Positions 1 to 5,862 of a stretch of DNA of 9,269 bases are shown piece after piece (the first letter of the stretch is position 1; each line of letters begins with the position of its first letter). Position numbers and translations under genes: made by a program. The notes beneath the pieces were generated by a model. It was not told the DNA's origin. It saw only the letters and a list, made by a program, of their open reading frames with translations, and made no database searches. The stretch is from an uncultured Selenomonadaceae bacterium (GTDB lineage Bacteria; Bacillota; Negativicutes; Selenomonadales; Selenomonadaceae): NCBI GenBank assembly GCA_902782705.1, contig CACZOL010000198.1, forward strand, positions 1-9,269. Direction: 5' to 3'.

Positions 1-1275
1 CGTCGCGCCCGCCAGCGGAAGCCCTGATATGCCGAGCGTCGCCGCCCCTACCGCGAAATGGGCCTGCACCGCGCCGCCCGCCGCGCCGCCGATGCACGCG
101 CCGACGAAAGGCTTCCCCAGCGGCAGCGTAACGCCGTAAATCAGCGGCTCGCCGACGCCCATCAGACCCACGGGCAGCGCCGACGCCACGATTTTTTTCA
201 GCCGCCGGCTTTTCGTCTTCACATAGACCGCCAGCGACGCTCCCACCTGTCCCGCGCCCGCCATTGCCAAAATCGGCAAGAGTATCGTCACGCCGTAGCG
301 CGCAATCAGATCCACATGGATCGGCGTAATCGCCTGATGAACGCCCAGCATAACCATCGGCAGCCAAAGCCCGCCAAGCGCGAATCCCGTCGCCGCGCCG
401 CCCGCCTCGATAGCCGTCGTCGCCGACCGTCCGAAGAAATCCGACAGCACGCCGCCCACCGGCTGCAAAACGAAAATCGTCGCCGCGCCTGCAATCAACA
501 CCGTCAAGAGCGGCGTCAAAAACAAATCGAAGAGCTCCGGCACGACGCGATGCAGACGCTTCTCCAGCCATGCGCCGAATCCAGCCGCCAGCACTACGGA
601 AATCACGCCGCCCCGCCCCGGCACCAGCGCCGCGTCCGAAAACGCCACACCGGACAGCGCCGGATGACTGATGATTGCCGCCAGCACGCCGCCGAGAATC
701 GGCGTGCCTCCGAAAACCTGCGCCGCGCTCCAGCCGACAAAAAGATTCATCCCCCAGAAAACGGCGTTGCCGAACACCGAAAGGAGCTTCACCAACGGCG
801 CATTCGCCATATCCGGCGCGACTTTCAGCCAGACGCCCAAAACGCCCGTAATGAGTCCGCAGGCGATGAAGCCGGAAATCAGCGGCAGAAAAATACTGGC
901 GATACGGCGAAACAAGAGCTTGATCGGCGTCGCGTTTTTCGCGCGAATCGCCGCTTGCAGTGCCTTCCCGTCCCCGACCGTCGCAGACACAGGTTTTTTT
1001 TGCGCTGTTTTCCGGTCGGCTTCCAAAAGCTTCCTCACTTCGTCCGCCACCGCCTGCGCGCGGCCCGGCCCCAGCACGATCTGAAACTCCTCTCCGGCGT
1101 CAAGCGCGCCAATCACGCCGTTGACGCCTTTTACCGCCGCAACCAGCGCGTCGTCCTTCTTCGTAAGCTGCACGCGAAGCCGCGTCATGCAGTTCGTCGC
1201 CTGCAAGATGTTTTCCGCGCCGCCCAGCCGCTCGTAAAGTTCCCGCGCGAGCTGTCCCTGTTCGTTTTCTTCCAT
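1..1275 (-). CDS. murP: PTS permease EIIBC, MurP-like, partial (C-terminus beyond left edge)
   Basis: This is a membrane phosphotransferase permease that would import and phosphorylate a sugar, most likely N-acetylmuramic acid. The reading frame stays open for 425 codons from the ATG at 1275 to the window edge. Residues 1-90 are an EIIB domain with the phosphorylated cysteine C29 in NCMTRLR. A Lys/Ala-rich linker follows, then a hydrophobic EIIC domain from about residue 118. GEPLIYGVTLP at 375-385 is the EIIC sugar-binding loop; from memory this wording, together with AGAGQVGASLAVY near 339-351, matches MurP better than TreB or ScrA, which read TEPAIFG. No EIIA domain is visible, as expected for this subfamily. 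A GGGAGG ribosome site sits 5 nt before the start, and an extended -10 promoter lies upstream. The substrate is inferred; a murQ etherase gene beyond the edge would support it. Confidence 0.85.
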   Translation of the reverse strand, partial: MEENEQGQLARELYERLGGAENILQATNCMTRLRVQLTKKDDALVAAVKGVNGVIGALDAGEEFQIVLGPGRAQAVADEVRKLLEADRKTAQKKPVSATVGDGKALQAAIRAKNATPIKLLFRRIASIFLPLISGFIACGLITGVLGVWLKVAPDMANAPLVKLLSVFGNAVFWGMNLFVGWSAAQVFGGTPILGGVLAAIISHPALSGVAFSDAALVPGRGGVISVVLAAGFGAWLEKRLHRVVPELFDLFLTPLLTVLIAGAATIFVLQPVGGVLSDFFGRSATTAIEAGGAATGFALGGLWLPMVMLGVHQAITPIHVDLIARYGVTILLPILAMAGAGQVGASLAVYVKTKSRRLKKIVASALPVGLMGVGEPLIYGVTLPLGKPFVGACIGGAAGGAVQAHFAVGAATLGISGLPLAGAT

Positions 1276-1327
1276 TTCTGCCTCCCGTCCGGTACGCGTT
1301 ACTGTCCTGCAACTAAATTTCCCGTAT

Positions 1328-1356
1328 ATTATATCACAAGAATATATATCCACAAA
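1328..1356 (-). promoter_or_regulatory. Extended -10 promoter of the PTS gene
   Basis: On the minus strand a perfect TATAAT (1328-1333) is preceded by TGA, giving an extended -10 element. A weak -35, TTTGTG (1351-1356), lies 17 nt upstream. The predicted start near 1320 leaves a leader of about 45 nt before the ATG at 1275. The -35 overlaps the T-run of the terminator of the upstream gene, so the promoter begins where the previous transcript ends. I see no convincing catabolite-repression site. Confidence 0.65.
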
Positions 1357-1388
1357 AAAACTGACCGCAGCCGCTCGGCCGCAGTCAG
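1354..1388 (-). terminator. Intrinsic terminator after the UPF0210 gene
   Basis: On the minus strand a hairpin of 12 pairs (1361-1388, two G-T wobbles, 4-nt loop) is followed at once by seven T residues (1354-1360). It starts 12 nt after the UPF0210 stop codon. This is a textbook rho-independent terminator separating the UPF0237/UPF0210 operon from the PTS gene. Confidence 0.9.
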
Positions 1389-1400
1389 TGCAAGATGCAT

Positions 1401-2762
1401 TCAGTTCGTCAAGCTCCGGATGGGGGCAGGGATACGGCCGCCGCGCGCAATAAACGCCTCGGAGCTGAACTCACTCTTGACGGGCATGACGGGGCAAGAG
1501 CCCAAGAGCCCCCCGTACTCTACGGAATCGCCGACTTTCGCGCCCGGCACGGGAATCACGCGCACCGCCGTCGTCTTGTTGTTGATCATGCCGATGGCCG
1601 CCTCGTCCGCGATAATCCCCGAAATCGTCGCCGCCGGCGTATCGCCCGCGATGGCGATCATATCCAGGCCGACCGAGCAAACGCAGGTCATCGCTTCAAG
1701 TTTTTCCAGCGACAAGCTGCCGCAGTTTACCGCATCGATCATGCCCGCGTCTTCGCTGACCGGAATGAACGCGCCGGAAAGGCCGCCGACATGCGACGAA
1801 GCCATCAGACCGCCCTTTTTCACCGCGTCGTTCAAAAGCGCCAGCGCCGCCGTCGTCCCCGGCGCGCCGCAGCTCTCAAGGCCCATTTCCTCCAGCACGT
1901 TCGCGACGCTGTCGCCGACGGCGGGCGTCGGGGCCAGCGAAAGGTCGATAATGCCAAAGGGCACGCCGAGGCGCTTCGACGCTTCCCGCGCCACAAGCTG
2001 ACCGACGCGCGTAATCTTGAACGCCGTACGCTTTACCGTTTCTGCGATTTCCGTGAAATCCGCGCCCTTCAAATCTTCCAGTGCGTGCTTGACGACGCCC
2101 GGACCGCTGACGCCGACGGAAACCACCGTTTCCGCCTCGCTGACGCCGTGGAACGCGCCCGCCATGAACGGATTATCCCCCGGCGCATTGGCGAAGACGA
2201 CGAGCTTCGCGCAGCCGATGGCCTGCCGGTCTCGGGTCAGCTCCGCCGTGCGTTTGATGATTTCCCCCATCTCTCGCACACAGTCCATATTGATGCCGGC
2301 TTTTGTCGAAGCGAGATTGACCGACGAGCAGACCAGCTCCGTCGAGGCCAGCGCCTGCGGGATCGACTGGAGCAAAATGCGGTCGCCGTTCGTGAACCCC
2401 TTTTCCACCAGCGCCGAAAAGCCGCCGATGAAATTGATGCCGACCTCTTTCGCCGCGCGGTCCAGCGTCTCCGCCACCGGCACATAGCTGTCCGTCTTGC
2501 ACGCTTCCGCCGCGATGGCGATCGGCGTCACCGACACCCGCTTGTGAATGATCGGGATGCCGTACTCCGCCTCGATGTCCTCGCCCGTCTTGACGAGGAA
2601 CTCCGCCGCCGTCGTAATGCGGTCGTATATGTTGTCGCAAAACTGTTTCATATTCGGATGGGCGCAGCCGCGAAGCGAAATTCCCATCGTGATCGTCCGG
2701 ACGTCGAGCTTGTTCTCGGTAATCATCCGGTTTGTTTCTAAAATATCGTCAACCGTAATCAA
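1401..2762 (-). CDS. UPF0210 / DUF711 family protein
   Basis: A 453-residue soluble protein of the UPF0210 (DUF711) family, often called 'PFL family protein' because its fold resembles pyruvate formate-lyase; its biochemical role is not known to me. Conserved-looking segments include TMGIS (25-29), GFSALVEKG (114-122), NAPGDNPFMAGAFHG (192-206), APTPAVGDS (278-286), the Gly/Ser-rich SSHVGGLSGAFIPVSEDAG (322-340) and GGRIPAPI near the C-terminus. No RVxGY-type glycyl-radical motif is present, so it is unlikely to be a radical enzyme. The start is a TTG: the protein then opens MITVDDILETNRMI, which fits the family N-terminus, and AGGAG lies 9 nt upstream, just past the stop codon of the ACT-domain gene. 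The 15-nt gap between the two suggests co-translation. Confidence 0.92.
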   Translation of the reverse strand: MITVDDILETNRMITENKLDVRTITMGISLRGCAHPNMKQFCDNIYDRITTAAEFLVKTGEDIEAEYGIPIIHKRVSVTPIAIAAEACKTDSYVPVAETLDRAAKEVGINFIGGFSALVEKGFTNGDRILLQSIPQALASTELVCSSVNLASTKAGINMDCVREMGEIIKRTAELTRDRQAIGCAKLVVFANAPGDNPFMAGAFHGVSEAETVVSVGVSGPGVVKHALEDLKGADFTEIAETVKRTAFKITRVGQLVAREASKRLGVPFGIIDLSLAPTPAVGDSVANVLEEMGLESCGAPGTTAALALLNDAVKKGGLMASSHVGGLSGAFIPVSEDAGMIDAVNCGSLSLEKLEAMTCVCSVGLDMIAIAGDTPAATISGIIADEAAIGMINNKTTAVRVIPVPGAKVGDSVEYGGLLGSCPVMPVKSEFSSEAFIARGGRIPAPIRSLTN

Positions 2763-2777
2763 GTGCGTATACTCCTC

Positions 2778-3047
2778 TCACACAACGTGCATGACGTTGA
2801 AAATGTCCTGATGCTGCGCCTTGATTTCGACGCCGATCTCTTCGCCTTTCTTTTTGAGCTGCGGCGCGAGCTCGCCGAGCTTCACCGTGTCGTCCGTGGT
2901 CTCCGCCAGCATGACCATATTGAAAAAGCCGTCCATGATATTCTGGTTGATACTCAGGATATTGACTTTGTTCTCCGCCAAAAGGGTGCTGACCGTTGCG
3001 ATAATCCCAACGCGGTCCTTCCCCACGACCGTGACTACAATTTTCAT
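2778..3047 (-). CDS. UPF0237 ACT-domain protein
   Basis: An 89-residue protein made of an ACT domain, the small fold that binds amino acids or other small ligands in regulatory proteins. It opens MKIVVTVVGKDRVGIIATVS, typical of UPF0237 and of ACT regulators such as GcvR; the GKDRVGI segment is the usual ligand-site loop. I chose the ATG at 3047 rather than a possible upstream ATG at 3080, because GGAGGAG lies about 5 nt before it and the family begins there. It is directly upstream of the UPF0210 gene with 15 nt between them. These two families are commonly adjacent in Firmicutes, for example in streptococci, so the ACT protein may sense a ligand for its partner. The ligand is unknown. Confidence 0.92.
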   Translation of the reverse strand: MKIVVTVVGKDRVGIIATVSTLLAENKVNILSINQNIMDGFFNMVMLAETTDDTVKLGELAPQLKKKGEEIGVEIKAQHQDIFNVMHVV

Positions 3048-3078
3048 AACTTCTCCTCCATTGCACAAGAATAATATC

Positions 3079-3087
3079 ATTATACCA
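3079..3087 (-). promoter_or_regulatory. Extended -10 promoter of the UPF0237/UPF0210 operon
   Basis: On the minus strand TATAAT (3079-3084) is preceded by TGG, an extended -10 element. No good -35 is seen at 17-18 nt. Transcription would start near 3072, about 25 nt before the ATG. A second TATAAT on the same strand at 3149-3154, preceded by GGTA rather than TGn, may be an alternative upstream start. Confidence 0.6.
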
Positions 3088-3097
3088 CAAGGGTATA
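3081..3097. promoter_or_regulatory. Inverted repeat over the UPF0237 promoter, possible operator
   Basis: TATACC (3081-3086) and GGTATA (3092-3097) form a perfect 6-bp inverted repeat with a 5-nt spacer. It overlaps four bases of the -10 hexamer and the TGG extension. The position is right for a repressor site, but the repeat is short and AT-rich and could be chance. Confidence 0.3.
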
Positions 3098-3121
3098 TGT
3101 GCCGCTAAGTTCGCGCTTCGT

Positions 3122-3141
3122 CTTGGCGCGCACTCGCCAAG
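3122..3141. repeat. GC-rich 7-bp inverted repeat in the divergent intergenic region
   Basis: CTTGGCG (3122-3128) and CGCCAAG (3135-3141) are perfect complements around a 6-nt loop. There is no T-run on either side, so it is not an intrinsic terminator. It lies between the two candidate minus-strand promoters at 3079 and 3149, and upstream of the divergent plus-strand gene. A regulator site or a hairpin in a long leader are both possible. Confidence 0.4.
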
Positions 3142-3183
3142 TGCTCTCATTATATACCATCTTCGCGGCGGCGTATATAGATT

Positions 3184-3212
3184 TTTTGCCAAAAACACGT
3201 GGCGCGGCAAAA
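3184..3212. promoter_or_regulatory. Inverted repeat just upstream of the ygbA -35, possible operator
   Basis: TTTTGCC (3184-3190) and GGCAAAA (3206-3212) form a perfect 7-bp inverted repeat with a 15-nt spacer, ending 5 nt before the -35 hexamer. This position suits an activator or repressor site. In enteric bacteria the ygbA family is under NsrR control, but this repeat does not obviously match an NsrR site and the regulator is not identified. Confidence 0.35.
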
Positions 3213-3217
3213 TTTTC

Positions 3218-3246
3218 TTGCTTTTCCCCCCGCCAGAGCTTACAAT
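3218..3246 (+). promoter_or_regulatory. Promoter of the ygbA-family gene
   Basis: TTGCTT (3218-3223) and TACAAT (3241-3246) are separated by exactly 17 nt and resemble sigma-70/A hexamers. The spacer contains a C-run. The predicted start near 3253 leaves a leader of about 36 nt that contains the AAAGGAGAT ribosome site. Confidence 0.6.
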
Positions 3247-3288
3247 AATAAGAACTGAACTTGACGATACAAAGGAGATTTACGACGT

Positions 3289-3780
3289 ATGGGCATCATG
3301 GACAAAATGCGGAATCTTCTCCCCGAGCGCTTCCGCAAGAAAAAGGATCCGGCTACGGGCCTGAAAGAAAACCGCACGAAGGAAAAGGAAAACATCAAAA
3401 CGTCCTTTGCCGTATATTGCAACGGACACCACGATACGAAGGACGGAAAGCTCTGCCCGAAATGCACCGCGCTCTTGACGACGGTCCTGCTCAAATTTGG
3501 GCGCTGCAAATACGGCATCACGAAGCCGCTCTGCGATCACTGCGACGAGATGTGCTTCGGCGACACGCAAAACAAGACGTTCATGGAAATCATGGACGGT
3601 TCCCGCAAAGGCATGCTTGTCCGTCACCCGATGATGACCGTCCGGCACAAGATCACCGGCATCGGCGTCGAGTACGCGAAGCAGAAACAAAACGACGCGG
3701 CGGAGCAAAAAGAGGAAGGCCGTCTGAAAGCGAAAGCCGCCAAAGCGCGGAAAAGGAAAGCGCGCAGGAATCCCAAATAA
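3289..3780 (+). CDS. ygbA: YgbA-family (nitrous oxide-stimulated promoter family) Cys-rich protein
   Basis: A 163-residue protein whose core (about 35-122) matches the YgbA family as I recall it: VYCNGHH, LCPKCTALL, FGRCKYGITKPLC, CDEMC and LVRHPMMTVRH. Cysteines C44, C56, C59, C73, C82, C85 and C89, with H47, H48, H113 and H120, suggest a metal- or cluster-binding protein. In E. coli ygbA is induced by NO through NsrR and linked to recovery from nitrosative stress; that role is a transfer from the family. The E. coli protein is about 117 residues. This one adds a Lys/Arg-rich N-terminus (1-35) and a Lys/Ala/Arg-rich C-terminal tail (131-163) that looks disordered and nucleic-acid binding. 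The ribosome site AAAGGAGAT ends 9 nt before the ATG. It is the only plus-strand gene and has its own promoter and terminator. Confidence 0.88.
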   Translation: MGIMDKMRNLLPERFRKKKDPATGLKENRTKEKENIKTSFAVYCNGHHDTKDGKLCPKCTALLTTVLLKFGRCKYGITKPLCDHCDEMCFGDTQNKTFMEIMDGSRKGMLVRHPMMTVRHKITGIGVEYAKQKQNDAAEQKEEGRLKAKAAKARKRKARRNPK

Positions 3781-3793
3781 CGCCGGCAACGAC

Positions 3794-3838
3794 AAAGAGG
3801 CGCTGAAGCCAATACTTCAGCGCCTCTTTTATTTTTCT
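3794..3838 (+). terminator. Intrinsic terminator after ygbA
   Basis: A perfect 15-bp stem (3794-3808 with 3815-3829) and 6-nt loop are followed by TTATTTTTC on the plus strand, starting 13 nt after the ygbA stop. On the opposite strand only three T residues follow the stem, so it may stop the convergent CsoR-family transcript less well. Confidence 0.92.
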
Positions 3839-3844
3839 TTCGCC

Positions 3845-4120
3845 TTATTTCATATTCGCAAAACGCTCGACGGCTTTCGTGAAGCTCTCGATCGTCCGAT
3901 TGGCGTCTCCGTGCTCGATACCGTCCCGCACACAGTGCTGGATATGCCCTTCAAGCACGATCTGCCCGATCTTGTGCGTCGCCGACTTGACCGCGTTGAT
4001 CTGTGACAGGATGTCTTCGCAGGGCACGTCATGCTCGATCATGCGGTCGATCGCCTGCAGCTGACCGATGACCTTTCCCAATCGCCGGTGCAGATTTTTC
4101 AAATCCATGCACTGTTTCAT
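3845..4120 (-). CDS. CsoR/RcnR/FrmR-family metal-sensing transcriptional repressor
   Basis: A 91-residue all-helical repressor of the DUF156 (CsoR/RcnR/FrmR) family, which binds promoters as a tetramer and lets go on binding metal, formaldehyde or sulfane sulfur. The opening LKNLHRRLGKVIGQLQAIDRM is the typical first helix. C34, H59 and C63, spaced 25 and 4 apart, match the C-H-C set of copper-sensing CsoR (C36/H61/C65 in M. tuberculosis) rather than nickel-sensing RcnR; an extra C4 is present. I chose the ATG at 4120 because AGGTG lies 6 nt upstream; the in-frame GTG at 4129 overlaps that site. It has its own promoter, converges on ygbA, and no copper transporter or chaperone is in view, so its target is probably elsewhere. 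Copper is the best guess from ligands, not proven. Confidence 0.9.
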   Translation of the reverse strand: MKQCMDLKNLHRRLGKVIGQLQAIDRMIEHDVPCEDILSQINAVKSATHKIGQIVLEGHIQHCVRDGIEHGDANRTIESFTKAVERFANMK

Positions 4121-4170
4121 CAAGAACACCTCATTGTTTGAATCCCGACTTCCGTTTCGTACTTAATGTA

Positions 4171-4200
4171 ATTATACCATGAAAATGAAGAATGAGTCTA
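4171..4200 (-). promoter_or_regulatory. Promoter of the CsoR-family gene
   Basis: On the minus strand TATAAT (4171-4176) is preceded by TGG, an extended -10, with TAGACT as a fair -35 (4195-4200) at 18 nt. The leader to the ATG at 4120 is about 45 nt. A perfect 7-bp inverted repeat, TTTGAAT (4137-4143) and ATTCAAA (4203-4209), flanks the promoter, but the arms are 59 nt apart and may be chance. No G/C-tract palindrome of the known CsoR operator type is seen, so autoregulation is not supported. Confidence 0.6.
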
Positions 4201-4256
4201 GTATTCAAATTCCAGGGAAGCGATGAATATGTCAAGCCGTGCCATGGTCGAAGGAT

Positions 4257-5066
4257 TCAATCTATATCGATCACTTCGAGGTCGTCGGGTACGAAAACGC
4301 CGCCCTGATAGTGTGCGGCAGCCTCTTCCGTATAGCGCGCCTTGCGGTCTGCCAGCCTCGTATCTTCCGTGTGAAACAGCACGAGATTGCGCACATGATA
4401 CTTCTCCGCCGCCATGGCCGCCTCGCGGACCGTGCCGTGCCCTTTTTCATGGGGACGAAAACGCTCCTTATCCCCGTCGAGGCAAAACGCCTCGGAGACG
4501 AGCCAGTCCGCTTTCTCCACATACGAACGGCAGCGCTCGTTAAACGGTTCGTCGCCGAGACATACCAGCGTGCGGCGATTCGCAAAGCGCAGCCGATAGC
4601 CAAACTGCTTCGCCTTTGTCGAATGGAGATCGAACGCCGTAAATTTCATATTGAGGAACGCAATCTGTTCTCCGTCGTGCATCTCGTGCAGCAAAATCCT
4701 TTTCCCATACTGCGCGAGCTCGGCGCGCGTCAAAAGCATCTGCACCAACATCTCGATGATCTGGCACGCAACGTCATGCGCGTAGATATGAAACTCTCCG
4801 GGATAAAAATCCTTGTTCATCAGCGACGCGATCCTGCGAATCACCCAGACCGCGCCCAAGATATGATCGGCATGACCGTGCGTGACAAACATGCAGCGAA
4901 GCCGCTCCAGCGGCACGCCCGCTCGCTTCATCTGCCGCAAGATCCCGTTTCCGCCGCCGGCGTCGGTCAGAAAATATTCGTCGTCCGGCGTCCGAAGGGC
5001 AAAACAGGCGTTATAGCACTCGGTCGCCATGGCCGCCCCCGTACCGAGAAAGATAAGTTGCCGCAT
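4257..5066 (-). CDS. MBL-fold metallo-hydrolase, RNase Z-like
   Basis: A 269-residue cytosolic hydrolase of the metallo-beta-lactamase superfamily. It opens with the beta-strand LIFLGTGAAM, carries the di-zinc motif HGHADH (63-68), the bridging aspartate D172 in LGDEPF, and a late histidine H232 in LVLFHTED. HEKGHGT (206-212) resembles the histidine motif of RNase Z relatives. It lacks the obvious long exosite arm of true tRNA-processing RNase Z, so a broader 'RNase Z-like phosphodiesterase or hydrolase' name is safer; the substrate is unknown. The ATG at 5066 is preceded by GGAGGGG at 5 nt; an in-frame ATG at 5117 lies inside the upstream terminator and is unlikely. It follows rnc in the same direction but beyond a terminator, and I see no clear promoter or terminator of its own. 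Confidence 0.88.
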   Translation of the reverse strand: MRQLIFLGTGAAMATECYNACFALRTPDDEYFLTDAGGGNGILRQMKRAGVPLERLRCMFVTHGHADHILGAVWVIRRIASLMNKDFYPGEFHIYAHDVACQIIEMLVQMLLTRAELAQYGKRILLHEMHDGEQIAFLNMKFTAFDLHSTKAKQFGYRLRFANRRTLVCLGDEPFNERCRSYVEKADWLVSEAFCLDGDKERFRPHEKGHGTVREAAMAAEKYHVRNLVLFHTEDTRLADRKARYTEEAAAHYQGGVFVPDDLEVIDID

Positions 5067-5092
5067 TGCCGCCCCTCCTTTCGATGTTCCGT

Positions 5093-5125
5093 AAAAAAGA
5101 GCCATTGCTTTACGCAACGGCTCTT
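5093..5125 (-). terminator. Intrinsic terminator ending the fab-rnc operon
   Basis: On the minus strand a 12-pair stem (5114-5125 with 5097-5108, one G-T wobble, 5-nt loop) runs into six T residues (5093-5098, two of them in the stem). It begins 10 nt after the rnc stop codon. It should close the fatty-acid operon before the MBL-fold gene. Confidence 0.88.
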
Positions 5126-5135
5126 CACCCTTCCT

Positions 5136-5858
5136 TCAATCCTGATTCTGAAACTTCGGCAGCGCCTGCTGCGCCGCGTTCTGCTCCGCCGCTTTCTTGC
5201 TGCGTCCGACGCCCACGCCGTAAGCGAGTCCGTTGACGCGCACCGCAACCTTGAATTCTTTCGCGTGGTCGGGACCCGTGGCCGCCAAAAGCTCGTAAAC
5301 GATATGCTGGCCCGGATGGCGCTGAATCAATTCCTGTAAAATCGTCTTGTAATCCTTGATATTTTGTCCGCGCTCGACTTCCAGCAGCTCCTGACGAAGC
5401 TGGCGCAAAACATAGTCCGCCGCCGTCTGCCACCCCTGGTCGAGATAAATCGCGCCAATGACCGCCTCAAAAGCATCTGCGAGAATCGAAGGACGTTCCC
5501 GTCCTCCTGTAGCCTCCTCGCCGCGCCCCAAAAGCAGAAACGCGCCGAGATTGACCTCCGACGCACGCCGGTGAAGCGCCGCTTCGCAAACAACGGACGC
5601 GCGTGCTTTCGTAAGATCGCCTTCGGGCGTCAACGGAAACTGACGAAAAAGATACGTGCTCGTCGCCAGCTCCAGCACCGCGTCGCCGAGAAACTCCAAC
5701 CGCTCGTTATGAACGACTTTCCGATGCACCGATTCATTGGCAAACGAAGTATGCGTCAGCGCTTGATCGAGCAGCGAAAGGTCGCGGAAAACGACCCCCA
5801 GACGCTCCGAAAGCGCCAAGAGAGATTTTTCCCGCGACTCCGGCAACGATCTCGTCAT
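5136..5858 (-). CDS. rnc: Ribonuclease III
   Basis: RNase III cuts double-stranded RNA during rRNA maturation and mRNA turnover, acting as a homodimer with Mg2+. The 240-residue length is normal. The catalytic domain (1-155) has the signature HNERLEFLGDAVLELA, with metal-site residues E52, E55, D59, E79, D128 and E131 all in place. A double-stranded RNA-binding domain follows (about 166-236), with the closing GVGRSKKAAEQNAAQQAL. The ATG at 5858 lies 4 nt after the fabF stop, and its GGAG ribosome site is inside the end of fabF, so the two are probably translationally coupled. In many Firmicutes rnc is followed by smc and ftsY; here a terminator and an unrelated hydrolase follow. Confidence 0.97.
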   Translation of the reverse strand: MTRSLPESREKSLLALSERLGVVFRDLSLLDQALTHTSFANESVHRKVVHNERLEFLGDAVLELATSTYLFRQFPLTPEGDLTKARASVVCEAALHRRASEVNLGAFLLLGRGEEATGGRERPSILADAFEAVIGAIYLDQGWQTAADYVLRQLRQELLEVERGQNIKDYKTILQELIQRHPGQHIVYELLAATGPDHAKEFKVAVRVNGLAYGVGVGRSKKAAEQNAAQQALPKFQNQD

Positions 5859-5862
5859 ATCG

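Noticed and set aside
58..2001. A 647-codon open frame on the plus strand
   Set aside because: It lies antisense to the PTS and UPF0210 genes and crosses a terminator and promoter. The product is Arg/His/Ala-rich with no family resemblance; such frames arise opposite GC-rich codons.
1395..2741. A 448-codon open frame on the plus strand
   Set aside because: It mirrors the UPF0210 gene almost exactly and encodes an Arg-rich, low-complexity product with no ribosome site.
4207..4235. A perfect TTGACA (minus strand 4230-4235) as a second promoter for the CsoR-family gene
   Set aside because: At 17 nt the -10 would be GAATTT and at 18 nt AATTTG; neither is convincing, and the TGG-TATAAT box downstream is better.
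4239..5339. A 366-codon open frame on the plus strand
   Set aside because: It is antisense to the MBL-fold gene and the end of rnc and runs through their terminator; both opposite genes have clear catalytic motifs.
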